DNA from: Ferrimonas kyonanensis DSM 18153
GTDB lineage: Bacteria > Pseudomonadota > Gammaproteobacteria > Enterobacterales > Shewanellaceae
NCBI RefSeq assembly: GCF_000425405.1
Contig: NZ_KE384369.1
Coordinates: forward strand, 54,068-118,067
DNA: 64,000 nt
Direction of reading: 5' to 3'
The notes beneath the pieces are model-generated. The model did not search any database and was not told the origin of the DNA. It was given only the letters and a program-made list of their open reading frames with translations. The position numbers and the translations under genes are program-made. Below are positions 10,016 to 18,736 of the stretch, piece after piece; position 1 is the stretch's first letter; each line of letters begins with the position of its first letter.

Positions 10016-10174
10016 TTAGGGTTTGGGCTGATCATCGCGGCGCAATCCCTTCTTCGGACTAAAAAAGTCACACGCCAATCGCGTCGCCGTTGTCGGTTGC
10101 TCCCAGGCTCCGCACTGATCTCGTTGATGTTCCGGCATTCTGGTAAATTGCCGGCATTGTCCGCATCGATTCAT
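10016..10174 (-). CDS. small Cys-rich protein, unknown function
   Basis: 52-residue reading frame MNRCGQCRQF..., with Cys at about positions 4, 7, 24 and 38 and the phrase CGAWEQPTTATRLACDFF. The four cysteines (CxxC, then two single Cys) suggest a small metal-binding fold. ATG 10174 is preceded by GGGGAGGG, a strong ribosome-binding site; open reading extends 9 codons further but that would override it. I do not recognise a named family with certainty. Alone between the alkylsulfatase and a chemoreceptor, on the opposite strand. Confidence 0.5.
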   Translation of the reverse strand: MNRCGQCRQFTRMPEHQRDQCGAWEQPTTATRLACDFFSPKKGLRRDDQPKP

Positions 10175-10594
10175 GATCCCTCCCCGTAAAAAAAACCGCA
10201 CCGTGGTACCCAGCTGTGAACCCTGCTGACTGCTCCATCAACAGCATCGACGCGAGTCAGTCAGGTTATCAGCCACAAGGTCAATAAATCGACAAATAAA
10301 CAGCACCCGCCCGCTTCGGTGAGATCTGGCCCGCAAAAACAGCCCTTTCAGCTCGATGCCGACCCGCCAGGATTACTGATTGCAGGGCAGTCAAACCGTC
10401 GGCCGCTTCAAAGCGGTAAAATTGCTACCCCAGAGGCGATAAAACTGCCATTGCGGTCACGATATCAGCCATTGCATGTCAACTTACAAGCGGTTTATTT
10501 CGGAGTAACTAGCTGAATAACCGATATTAAGGTAAAATCGCGCCCCCCCTTTGAGCCGCAAGGCTCCCCCTTCTTTTTGTAATGCGAGTGAAAA
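10175..10594. other. intergenic, no gene supported
   Basis: This 420-base stretch upstream of the chemoreceptor contains only short open frames without ribosome sites. It must hold the chemoreceptor promoter; TAAAAT near 10532 is a weak candidate -10. I see no repeat or RNA gene. Confidence 0.4.
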
Positions 10595-12502
10595 TTGAAA
10601 ACCCTGGGTTTTAAACGATCCATCATCTTATCCGTGGTGGTCCTGGTGACCTTGTGTCTGGTCGCCGCCAACTGGCTGTCCTATCTGAACCTTAAGAGCA
10701 GCGTCATCGACAGCGTAAACCGCCAGTCTGAAGCGGTCGTTCACTATGAAGCTCAGAATATTGAGACCTGGTTCGAATCCAAGCAAGAGGCGGTCTCCGC
10801 CATGGCCGAACACTACCAGCCTGGGCTCAGCGCGGAGGAATACGTCGAGGACGTACGAATGATGCGCAGTGCCAGCGGCGTCAGCGAACTGCTGGTCGGC
10901 CTGGAAGATGGTCGGGCCTTCTCCACGTTCGAGGGCGGCTACTGGCATGACGGTGTTGCCGATACCGCTCGCTACGATCCACGAGTGCGTCCCTGGTATC
11001 GCCAGGCGATGGCGGCGGGCGTACTGGACGTCACCGACATCTACACCGATGCCAGCAACGGAAACCAGGTGGTATCTGTAGTCAAAAAGGTCGCCGATGG
11101 CGTCATCCTTGGTGACATCGAGCTGAGTATCCTGCAGAAAACCGTCAACAGTGTGGACTTCCCCGGCTCCGTAGCCGCCATCATGGACGGCAAAGGTAAG
11201 GCGCTGGTCTCCACTTCGCCGCTGCTGTCTCAGGGAACACGCTTCTCCGATCTGGGTATGGATAACGTCGGGGTTGCCATGCTCGGCAGCCAGGAGGCCA
11301 CCACAGACTACGTATTGAAAGGCGTCGACAAGCTGGCGTTCACCCGTGAGATCCCTCTGATCAATGGTAAGAGCTGGTACTTGTTTGTCGGAGTGGAGAA
11401 AGCGGTGGCCTATGCCGCCCTGGACAAGGCGCTGCGCGATGCGCTCATCCTGTCTGTGGTGCTGTTGGCCATCGGTGTGGCGCTGTCCCTGGCGATCCTA
11501 AACGTACTGTTCAGACCGATTCTCTCCCTCAATGAACTGGTGACCGAGCTTGGCCAGGGCAACGGCGATCTGACCCGCCGGCTACCGGTGGAAGGCGATG
11601 ACCATCTGGCGCACATTGCCCAGGGCATCAACCGCTTTATTGGTAACCTGCAAACCATGATGCATGAGGTGTCCAAGGCCTCCGACCACATCACTCGATC
11701 GGTGGAGTTGGTGCAAGCCCAGACCGAATCAAACAACGGCGTGCTAAAGACCCACACCACCGAGACCGAGCAAGTAGTTACCGCCATCGAAGAGATGAGT
11801 GCCACCGCCAACGACGTTGCTCGAAACGCTGCCGAAGCGTCCCGTTTCACCACCGACACCAACGTCAAGGTCAACGACTCCAAGGCAATCGTTACGTCGG
11901 CTACCGAGACCGTTTCACAGCTGGTCATCGACGTCGACACCACCTCGGACAACATCACCAACATCGGCAAGGACACCGACGACATCACGTCAGTGCTGAA
12001 AGTGATTGGTGAGATTGCCGATCAAACCAACTTGTTGGCGCTGAATGCCGCCATCGAGGCAGCCCGCGCCGGTGAGCAGGGTCGAGGGTTTGCCGTGGTG
12101 GCCGACGAGGTGCGCGCCCTGGCGGCCCGCACCCAATCAAGCACCGCGGAGATCGAAGCCACCCTGGCCAAGCTGCATCAGGGTAGCGCCGCAGCCATCG
12201 AAGCGATGGGCATCACCAAGACCAGTTGCGAGCAGACCGCGACCGGAGCCAATGCGGTATCCAGCGATCTGGATGACATCGTTCAATCGGTGGCACGCAT
12301 CAACGATCTCAACACCCACATCGCCACCGCAGCAGAGGAACAAAGCTCGGTCGCCACCGAGATCAGCCGCAACATCACCACCATTCGCGAAATTGTAATG
12401 GAGCTCTCCTCCAACGGCCGGGCGACGGAAGCGGAAACACTCAACCTTTCCGCGGCAAACAGCCAACTGAAAGCAGTCGTAGGCAAGTTCAAGCTCAGCT
12501 AA
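10595..12502 (+). CDS. methyl-accepting chemotaxis protein with dCache sensor
   Basis: 635-residue transmembrane chemoreceptor. First membrane segment at about residues 9-31, a periplasmic sensor of double-Cache type (about 35-275, with [12 protein letters not shown] and [15 protein letters not shown]), second membrane segment at about 285-305, HAMP (about 305-360), and the signalling domain with the conserved hairpin [20 protein letters not shown]. dCache sensors usually bind small ligands such as amino acids; ligand unknown here. The start appears to be TTG 10595, with GAGTG upstream. A terminator follows directly. Confidence 0.9.
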   Translation: MKTLGFKRSIILSVVVLVTLCLVAANWLSYLNLKSSVIDSVNRQSEAVVHYEAQNIETWFESKQEAVSAMAEHYQPGLSAEEYVEDVRMMRSASGVSELLVGLEDGRAFSTFEGGYWHDGVADTARYDPRVRPWYRQAMAAGVLDVTDIYTDASNGNQVVSVVKKVADGVILGDIELSILQKTVNSVDFPGSVAAIMDGKGKALVSTSPLLSQGTRFSDLGMDNVGVAMLGSQEATTDYVLKGVDKLAFTREIPLINGKSWYLFVGVEKAVAYAALDKALRDALILSVVLLAIGVALSLAILNVLFRPILSLNELVTELGQGNGDLTRRLPVEGDDHLAHIAQGINRFIGNLQTMMHEVSKASDHITRSVELVQAQTESNNGVLKTHTTETEQVVTAIEEMSATANDVARNAAEASRFTTDTNVKVNDSKAIVTSATETVSQLVIDVDTTSDNITNIGKDTDDITSVLKVIGEIADQTNLLALNAAIEAARAGEQGRGFAVVADEVRALAARTQSSTAEIEATLAKLHQGSAAAIEAMGITKTSCEQTATGANAVSSDLDDIVQSVARINDLNTHIATAAEEQSSVATEISRNITTIREIVMELSSNGRATEAETLNLSAANSQLKAVVGKFKLS

Positions 12503-12520
12503 CCCTCTGACGGAATCACA

Positions 12521-12544
12521 AAGGCCGCAAACGCGGCCTTTTTT
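12521..12544 (+). terminator. rho-independent terminator of chemoreceptor gene
   Basis: AAGGCCGC (12521-12528) and GCGGCCTT (12533-12540) form an 8-bp stem with a 4-base loop followed by TTTT. Confidence 0.85.
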
Positions 12545-12597
12545 CTTGGCTACCGACTACCACGACCAATTCGCCCCCCCATTCTCCCTCTTCAATA

Positions 12598-12776
12598 GAC
12601 ACCCATACTAACTTCACGCCCCTTCGCTAGATGCCCCTTTACATGACACCTGCCCCTTCACATGACACCCATAATACATACCATGACACCCATACCACTC
12701 TGCTAGATGTCCCTTCACACGACACCCATAAAACCTTACATGACATCCATACCAGCCTAACATGACATCCATACCA
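12598..12776 (+). repeat. array of degenerate GACACCCATA repeats upstream of RAYT
   Basis: Seven copies of a CATGACACCCATA-like unit occur at about 12598, 12642, 12661, 12682, 12718, 12739 and 12761; the last two read CATGACATCCATACCA, identical over 16 bases and spaced 22 bases. Interspersed are two copies of GCTAGATGYCCCTT (12626 and 12702). Spacing is irregular, so this is not a CRISPR array. The array ends about 60 bases before the transposase start. Confidence 0.8.
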
Positions 12777-12834
12777 ATCTGGCTACATTGGTGTTCATCT
12801 ACACTGTACTTTTGTGAGTTTCAAGGATGAGACC

Positions 12835-13815
12835 ATGCCCAAAGCCAGAAGCCAGTTGATATCACTGCAAGATACGCCCTTCTACCATTGCGTCAGTCGT
12901 TGTGTTCGCCGCAGTTATCTTTGCGGTATCGATGCCTACACCGGCATCAGTTACGAGCACCGCCGAGACTGGGTTGAGAATCGGTTACTCGAATTAAGTC
13001 AGGCGTTTGCCATTGAAATATGTGCCTTTGCGGTGATGACAAATCACACCCATGTGGTGCTGCACGTAGATGAGCAAAAGGCCAAGGCCTGGAGTACTCA
13101 GGAAGTCCTCACTCGATGGCACCGATTGTTTGCGGGTACGGATTTAACCCGACGCTATTGTGTCGATGAATTACGCAGCACACTCACCAGCGCTGAACTG
13201 AGTCAGGTGGATAACAAAGCCTCGCTGTATCGCAATCGCTTAGCTGATTTAAGTTGGTTTATGCGTTCGCTTAACGAGTACATTGCGCGCGAAGCCAATA
13301 AAGAAGACGAATGCACCGGTCGGTTTTGGGAGGGAAGATTTAAATCACAGGCGCTTTTGGATGAACAGGCGCTGTTGTCGTGCATGGCTTACGTTGATCT
13401 TAACCCCATTCGTGCTGGCATGGCGAAAACGCCGGAAAAATCCGACTTCACCAGCATTCAGATGCGCATTCGAGCGGCCCTAAAAGGAAAGCAGCCAGAA
13501 CGATTAAAACCTTTTAGTAGCAATGACCTAGGTACACATTCCTTACCCTGCCACCTTAACGATTATTTAGAGCTGGTGGAGTTCACCGGCCTAGCCCTCA
13601 AAGAAGGCAAAGTCGGTGCTATTCCTGCTTGCAGTGGCACGCTGTTGCAGCGACTGAACATCGATTTGAGCAACTGGATTGAATTGACCGAGGGCTTTGA
13701 AGATCAGTTCTGTCATCTTGCAGGGCGATTGCACAGCCTGCAGCACTGTCGACAAACTGATGGTTTGCACCGAATCCGTGGTTCTGGAAATGCAAAGCGC
13801 CTTTTTGGTGCATAG
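12835..13815 (+). CDS. REP-associated tyrosine transposase (RAYT, IS200-like Y1 family)
   Basis: 326-residue protein. The Y1 HUH nuclease signature is present: FAVMTNHTHVVLHVD with the HxH pair (residues about 73-75), GRFWEGRFKSQ, and AYVDLNPIRAGMA with the likely nucleophilic Tyr. RAYTs are domesticated relatives of IS200 transposases that act on short repeats near them. The start ATG 12835 has AGGATGAG upstream. The gene is bracketed by short GACACCCA repeats on the left and the same motif inverted on the right, which supports a RAYT-repeat relation. No terminal inverted repeats of a classical insertion sequence are seen. Confidence 0.85.
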   Translation: MPKARSQLISLQDTPFYHCVSRCVRRSYLCGIDAYTGISYEHRRDWVENRLLELSQAFAIEICAFAVMTNHTHVVLHVDEQKAKAWSTQEVLTRWHRLFAGTDLTRRYCVDELRSTLTSAELSQVDNKASLYRNRLADLSWFMRSLNEYIAREANKEDECTGRFWEGRFKSQALLDEQALLSCMAYVDLNPIRAGMAKTPEKSDFTSIQMRIRAALKGKQPERLKPFSSNDLGTHSLPCHLNDYLELVEFTGLALKEGKVGAIPACSGTLLQRLNIDLSNWIELTEGFEDQFCHLAGRLHSLQHCRQTDGLHRIRGSGNAKRLFGA

Positions 13816-14021
13816 TCAGTTCCGTTCATCACCACTTTTTCAAAACTCTGTCATTCTTTAAGGAATACAGAGCCCTCCCCCTGTGCAGATCTTTCTTGAA
13901 ACTCAACCAAGCGTCGCTTTTAAGTGTTGTTTCTGCTCGCGACAACTCGATACGGCGCCGCGCAAACTCCCCACCTGAAGTCAGCTAGCTCAGAGGTTCA
14001 TAGTGGTTATTGGGCTTAGAA

Positions 14022-14067
14022 GGTTGGGTGTCTTTTCATGTTCCGGTTGGGTGTCTTTATATGTTTC
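14022..14067 (-). repeat. two inverted copies of the GACACCCA repeat downstream of RAYT
   Basis: GGTTGGGTGTCTTTTCATG (from 14022) and GGTTGGGTGTCTTTATATG (from 14045) are 23 bases apart. Read on the minus strand they give GACACCCAACC preceded by CATG or CATA, the same elements as in the upstream array but pointing back at the gene. Nothing else was recognised in 13816-14269. Confidence 0.75.
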
Positions 14068-14269
14068 TGTGCCTGAAAGCCCGCTGCGACCTGGTGTTCC
14101 TCTCGATTTAACCTCCCAAGATACAATCGGTTACAGAGATGTAATTCGGCTGTGATTACACTTCGCAGCAACAATTACTCACTGCCATAGCGGCAAAGGC
14201 TGTAGGCCAACACGCCCTCGGGTTGAGGTACTTCCGGCCAGATTCATGATCTAAAGGAGAGAGTTCACC

Positions 14270-14575
14270 ATGCGGATACTACTATCGATGCTCATTGCAA
14301 GCTGCATCCTGCTTCAGGGTTGTTCGGCCCACCCGGCCTTTGACGACAGCGGCTACACCCAAAGGTTGGATGCGGTTGTCGACAGCATCAAGAATAACCC
14401 CTCCTACAAGCGGGTGCCCATCGACACCGATGAGCAGGTAGAACAGTTCACCGAACTCACTTACCAATTGTATAAAAAGCAGATTTCAAACGATCAATTT
14501 GTCCAGCAGATGCTGCTCGAATACCCGGACTACCAAACATCGATTCGTTGGTTGGCCACCCAGTTTCAAAAATAG
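14270..14575 (+). CDS. small lipoprotein, unknown function
   Basis: 101 residues. A lipoprotein signal (MRILLSMLIASCILLQGCSA) has lipobox LLQGC with Cys 18 as the acylation site; the rest is a soluble, mostly helical domain ending FQK. Ribosome site AAAGGAGAG lies 9 bases before ATG 14270. It stands alone; I do not recognise the family. Confidence 0.75.
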   Translation: MRILLSMLIASCILLQGCSAHPAFDDSGYTQRLDAVVDSIKNNPSYKRVPIDTDEQVEQFTELTYQLYKKQISNDQFVQQMLLEYPDYQTSIRWLATQFQK

Positions 14576-14594
14576 GACCAACGCCGAAACCACA

Positions 14595-14616
14595 CCCGGT
14601 GCCTTGGGGCACCGGG
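14595..14616 (+). terminator. strong hairpin after lipoprotein gene
   Basis: CCCGGTGCC and GGCACCGGG form a perfect 9-bp stem with a 4-base loop, 20 bases after the lipoprotein stop. No T run follows, so it may be an atypical terminator or a 3'-end stabiliser. Confidence 0.4.
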
Positions 14617-14793
14617 ATGCCCTCCCCCAATAACTTGCTATTGCCCCCGCAGCGGATTGCTCCCCTGTTGACCGTGCGTCAATACGGCCCGGTCAACCGC
14701 CATCGCACTGTCACCGGCGACACCATGATTGTGGCCAGGGATAGCACGGCGGGACGGGGATGACCGCCACAAAAACCACCAGGCAGGACAGCC

Positions 14794-15738
14794 ATGACAG
14801 AGATTACCTTTGATCGCGTAAACACGGTACCCCATCCCAAGCTCGAGTTGCGCCTACTTCACCCCAAATACTGGTGTGTGTGGCTTGGTTTCGGACTACT
14901 GGCGTTGCTGGTCAATGTGCTCCCGTATGGGGCTCTTAGACGGATCGGCTTCTTGATTGGGGATCTTGCCAGGCGGCTGCTGAAAAGACGAGTTCATGTC
15001 GCCAGAACCAATCTCAGCCTGTGCTTTCCCAGCTATTCCGACGAAATTATCGAACAGTGGGTTAAACAGAATTTTCAAAATGCCGGCATGGCATTAATGG
15101 AGACAGGATTCGCCTGGTTTTGGCCATCGTGGCGAATTCACGCCCATACAGACTCTTTTGGCAAAGAGGAGCTATTGCAACAGCAGCAACGTCAGCGCGG
15201 CGTGCTTATTATTTGTGGCCACTTCTTTCACCTAGAAATGACCGCACGAATCTTCAGTACCTTTGCTCCGGGTTATGGCGTCTACCGCCCCCATTCCAAT
15301 CCAGCCTATGAGTTTATCCAACACTGGGGACGAACTCGAAATGGCAATCAACTGGTCGATCGAAAGGACATAAAATCCATGATAAAGGTGCTGAAATCTG
15401 GTGAACGACTCTGGTACTTACCCGACCACGACTACGGCCCCAATGGTTCGGTGTTCGCCCCCTTTTTTGGTATCCAGGCCAGCACCGTTGCCGGCCCAGG
15501 GGTACTGATGAAGTTAACCGGCTGCGCGGTGGTATCCGCCGTTAGCATGAGACAGGAAGACACCTACATTCTTGAGGTCGACCCGGATTTTAGTCAGCAA
15601 ATCCCCCCCAATCCGATAGGAGCGGCAACAGTAATTAACCGCCGCCTCGAAGCCATGATTATGAAAGGGGTGACTCAATGGATGTGGCTGCACAAACGAT
15701 TCAAAACCACTCCGCCGGGAATAGAGTGTCGCTACTAG
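14794..15738 (+). CDS. LpxL/LpxM-family lipid A acyltransferase
   Basis: 314-residue inner membrane protein with an N-terminal membrane segment (about residues 30-50). It carries the HX4E catalytic motif of late lipid A acyltransferases as GHFFHLEM, then YRPHSNP, GERLWYLPDHDYG and WMWLHKRFKT, all typical of LpxL/LpxP/LpxM. It would add a secondary acyl chain to KDO2-lipid IVA. The exact paralogue (lauroyl, palmitoleoyl or myristoyl) cannot be told from sequence alone. Start ATG 14794 has AGGA at a suitable distance. Confidence 0.85.
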   Translation: MTEITFDRVNTVPHPKLELRLLHPKYWCVWLGFGLLALLVNVLPYGALRRIGFLIGDLARRLLKRRVHVARTNLSLCFPSYSDEIIEQWVKQNFQNAGMALMETGFAWFWPSWRIHAHTDSFGKEELLQQQQRQRGVLIICGHFFHLEMTARIFSTFAPGYGVYRPHSNPAYEFIQHWGRTRNGNQLVDRKDIKSMIKVLKSGERLWYLPDHDYGPNGSVFAPFFGIQASTVAGPGVLMKLTGCAVVSAVSMRQEDTYILEVDPDFSQQIPPNPIGAATVINRRLEAMIMKGVTQWMWLHKRFKTTPPGIECRY

Positions 15739-15876
15739 CCCCTCGACTCGCCATCCCAATAAGGCTTTAAAAAGCCGCCGAATACTGATAGCTCCGACGG
15801 GTTTCAAGTAAAGGGCCAACAACACCAGGCAAGGCAACGTAACACACGGTTTAAAGTGTCCGCGTCTCGTTGCCAA

Positions 15877-16113
15877 CCCTGATTTGAACGCAGCGTCAGG
15901 CCGAATCAGTCGCGCAATGCCTCCATAAGCAACGGCACAGCCCCCCCCAGCCTAGCCGGCACGACTGCCATTTGGCATGGGTGTCTCTGGAACGGCCCTG
16001 ACTTGAACGCAGCGTCAGGCCGATTCAGTCGCGCAATGCCTCCACAAGCAGCGGCACAGCCCCCCCAGCCTAGCCGGCACGACTGCCATTTGGCATGGGT
16101 GTCTCAGGAACGG
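15877..16113. repeat. 119-bp tandem duplication including the 3' end of the CsaA-like gene
   Basis: Two near-identical direct copies, 15877-15995 and 15996-16113, differ at only a handful of positions. The right copy contains the last 14 codons plus stop of the minus-strand CsaA-like gene; the left copy repeats those codons and downstream sequence without a gene in front. The rest of 15739-15876 holds nothing recognisable. Confidence 0.9.
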
Positions 16114-16423
16114 CCAGGCACGGCGTCAAACCGTCGGCATAGCCGATATCGAACAGCATCCCTTGAGAAATCTCTCCCGCCATTTTCTGCTCGGGCAGGT
16201 TAACCACGAACAACGCCTGTTTGCCTTCGATCTCCTGGGGGTTTTCACGCTCCTGCTTGATTCCCGCAAGAATTGAACGCGTGTGGTCGCCAAAATCCAC
16301 GGTCAGTTTCATCAATTTTTTTGACTTGCTAACGTCCGATACTGTGGTGATCGTTCCCACCCTAATATCCAGTTTTTCGAAGTCCTCAAACGTAACCAGT
16401 TCCTTTATTGTTGCTTGTTGCAT
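16070..16423 (-). CDS. CsaA-like tRNA-binding domain protein
   Basis: 117 residues forming a single EMAP/Trbp111-type OB fold: FEKLDIRVGTITTV at the start, SILAGIKQ in the middle, GKQALFVVNLPEQKMAGEIS and a hydrophobic strand GMLFDIGY near the end. These features match CsaA/YgjH and the C-terminal domain of methionyl-tRNA synthetase, which bind tRNA non-specifically. ATG 16423 is preceded by AAGGG. The last 14 codons lie in a tandem repeat, so the C-terminal tail (PETPMPNGSRAG) may have arisen with the duplication. Confidence 0.8.
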   Translation of the reverse strand: MQQATIKELVTFEDFEKLDIRVGTITTVSDVSKSKKLMKLTVDFGDHTRSILAGIKQERENPQEIEGKQALFVVNLPEQKMAGEISQGMLFDIGYADGLTPCLAVPETPMPNGSRAG

Positions 16424-16569
16424 TTCATACCCTTAACAAGTCAGTTTATTGCAGAAGATTTCACGGATGTATCCTCCAGCAATCGGTGATCCCGAGTTGT
16501 GCTTATTCGCGATTAGCCTCTAAAAGACCGCAGCAATATGCCACGTTAATGGACACACCGGTATCCCAA

Positions 16570-17739
16570 TTACAACCCGGTCGGCCAACTCCATGGCGGC
16601 TGATCCAGCATCGACTGCCCCATCACCTCTGTCTCGCCATAAGGCTTATGCAGCTGTATTGAGTGGCAATTATCGCTTTTCTCTAGGCTGGCAATGAGTC
16701 TGGGCGCATGCGAGATCACCCACACCTGGCTATGAGCCGACGCCTCGATGATCAACCGTCCGAGTGCGGGCAAAAGATCCGGGTGCAGGCTGGTTTCTGG
16801 CTCGTTCAACACCATCAGGTTGGGCGGCCTGGGGGTCATCAACGCCGCAGTGAGCAGAAGATAACGCAGAGTGCCGTCCGAGAGCTCGGCAGCAGTAAGC
16901 GGCCTGAGCATGCCGGGTTGCAGCAAGCTCAGGGTAAAGCGGTTGTCTGCGCTGATGTCGATATTCAATCGTGAGTCGGGAAACGCTCGGTCAATCGCCC
17001 GATCCAGTCCCTGCTCATCGCCCACTTCACGTATGGTCTGCAGTGCCGCAGCCAAATCACGGCCGTCGTGGTGCAGAACCGGGGTTCTACTGCCAATGGA
17101 AGACTGACGCGCCGGCGCCTCCGGGTCGGTGCGAAAATGGTCGTAGAAGCGCCATCGCCGCATCGATTCCCGCAACGCAAACAGCTCTGGCGTCGCCTGT
17201 ATGTCCGCCACCTGATCAAACATGCTGTCGTAAGCCGGTAGATGCTGGCTGATCACCCTGAAACTGCGTCCGTCGCGGCTTTTGACCATCGGCCCCTGCC
17301 GCCCCACCAACTCAGCGCCGGGACGCCAGCGCTGCCCGGCCCAAATCGCTTCCCGCTTCACTTCCGGATCCAGGTTGAACACACTGCCTGGTACCGGCTC
17401 CGGCATACCCAGTCCAATGGCGTAGCTAAAGGGCTCTCCGGTAAAGCCCAGTTTCAGGCGCGAGTGGCGATTGCGACCCGAGCCCTGAACCTCAACTTCC
17501 CCGCGTCGCATCGCCGCGGTAATTTCATCGGGTCCGGCCCACATGGTAGAGAGCAACCCGCCCTCACGGGCCAAAGCGCTGACTACGCCGCCCTGGGCGG
17601 TTTCCGCCAGCAACCGCAATGCCCGGTAGAGATTGGATTTGCCACAGCCGTTGCCGCCGGTGATCAGCGTCAGGGGCCCCAACGGAATACGAAGGTTACG
17701 AATGGAGCGATAGTTCTCAATGACAAACGCGTTCAGCAT
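16570..17739 (-). CDS. AAA family ATPase (RecF/OLD-like, AAA_21 type)
   Basis: 389 residues. N-terminal FVIENYRSIRNLRIPLGPLT leads to Walker A GGNGCGKSN (residues about 28-36); the C-terminal half has the signature-like ELSDGTLRYLLL, Walker B LMVLNEPETSLHPDL and a switch His in WVISHAPRL. This is the SMC-like predicted ATPase family often called AAA_21. No nuclease (Toprim) domain is attached and no partner gene adjoins, so it does not look like a Gabija- or OLD-type defence pair. Function unknown. Confidence 0.8.
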   Translation of the reverse strand: MLNAFVIENYRSIRNLRIPLGPLTLITGGNGCGKSNLYRALRLLAETAQGGVVSALAREGGLLSTMWAGPDEITAAMRRGEVEVQGSGRNRHSRLKLGFTGEPFSYAIGLGMPEPVPGSVFNLDPEVKREAIWAGQRWRPGAELVGRQGPMVKSRDGRSFRVISQHLPAYDSMFDQVADIQATPELFALRESMRRWRFYDHFRTDPEAPARQSSIGSRTPVLHHDGRDLAAALQTIREVGDEQGLDRAIDRAFPDSRLNIDISADNRFTLSLLQPGMLRPLTAAELSDGTLRYLLLTAALMTPRPPNLMVLNEPETSLHPDLLPALGRLIIEASAHSQVWVISHAPRLIASLEKSDNCHSIQLHKPYGETEVMGQSMLDQPPWSWPTGL

Positions 17740-17888
17740 ACTCTGGATGATGTCGGTCGGCTCGAAAGGCCTACCTTAACATCCCGCTTGTGCGAGGAAA
17801 AACCGTCAACCGCCGTCCATTACAAATGCGATTACGCCTTAGAAGCCGGTCATGACAAAGACTTGGGGCATTTCGGCTTGGCCCCGGA

Positions 17889-18416
17889 CTAATTAAAAGT
17901 GCCCCTTACCGGGTAATTTTTGTCTCGAATGAAATCGATGCCGCTTAACAGCACATCGATCTCTGGACGCGCGAACGGGCCATTGGAGATATCCAATATC
18001 TGAATCTCATTGCGGTCGTTAATGATGAAAACACCCGGTTCGGAGTAGAAGTGATTGGTCTCACCGGTTGAGAGCGGACGAGAGATATACAGCCCGAGTT
18101 CCCGCATCATCTCTACGGTCAAACCGTAGGTTACCGGGTAGTTTACTTTCAGCTGCATGAAGTGCTCCAGCGCCTGTGACTCGTTGTCCGCAGAGGTGGC
18201 AACAATATCCACGCCCAGCTTGGCAAACGCCGGCTTAGCCTCGCCGATTTTCTTCAGGTATCGAGTGCACATCGGGCAGTGCCCGCCGCGATACACCACC
18301 ACCATTTTCCAGTTGGTCTTTTTTTCCGGAGCACCAAGATTAAGTCTACCGCCACCCAGCTTTGGCAGTTCGATAGAGGGAAACTGAGACCCGCCTTTCA
18401 CCTTGTTTGACATCAT
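17889..18416 (-). CDS. peroxiredoxin-like protein (AhpC/TSA family)
   Basis: 175 residues with a thioredoxin fold. The active-site region reads YRGGHCPMCTRYL: two Cys in a CxxC, the form seen in Prx-like2 proteins rather than the classic PxxxTxxC. VFIINDRNEIQIL is the later conserved strand. Start at ATG 18416 (or 18413) is preferred because AGGGGA lies upstream; an in-frame ATG at 18461 has no ribosome site. It is divergent to the MocR regulator, which may control it. Confidence 0.8.
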   Translation of the reverse strand: MMSNKVKGGSQFPSIELPKLGGGRLNLGAPEKKTNWKMVVVYRGGHCPMCTRYLKKIGEAKPAFAKLGVDIVATSADNESQALEHFMQLKVNYPVTYGLTVEMMRELGLYISRPLSTGETNHFYSEPGVFIINDRNEIQILDISNGPFARPEIDVLLSGIDFIRDKNYPVRGTFN

Positions 18417-18655
18417 CACTTTGTCTTTCCCCTGATTTATCAGCGATGAAATCACGGCCATTTCATCACTTGCCGATCATTCGCATCACCTGAAACCTCA
18501 CTGTCCAAGGCAGCGATGCTCGGTAATGAGCGAGCGTCTCCCCCCCTTGCAGATGAAAGTGCAGCCGATGCGACAGCCACATCAGAGTCGGGGAGTGAAA
18601 CAACTGGCAGTGTAGGGCCAGACCCGAAACCATAATAGACACAAAAGTAGCGCAT

Positions 18656-18665
18656 TTATGCATAA
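18656..18665. promoter_or_regulatory. palindrome in the peroxiredoxin/MocR divergent region
   Basis: TTATGCATAA is a perfect palindrome about 70 bases before the MocR start and 240 before the peroxiredoxin start. It is a possible regulator site, without further support. Confidence 0.25.
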
Positions 18666-18736
18666 CAGATGTGCAGAGGAACTGGTATGATCGCGACCAC
18701 CCGCTTAACTGTGATGATGATAAGAGGCTAATCCCG

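Noticed and set aside
12598..12776. CRISPR array
   Set aside because: Units are short, degenerate and irregularly spaced (19-44 bases) and no cas gene is present; better explained as RAYT-linked repeats.
16570..18461. ATPase plus peroxiredoxin as a defence pair
   Set aside because: No nuclease or helicase partner, the genes are separated by 150 bases and have typical housekeeping neighbours.
18671..18736. Longer N terminus for the MocR protein
   Set aside because: The extra 22 residues lack a ribosome site, while GTG 18737 has GAGG at the right distance and gives the usual GntR start.
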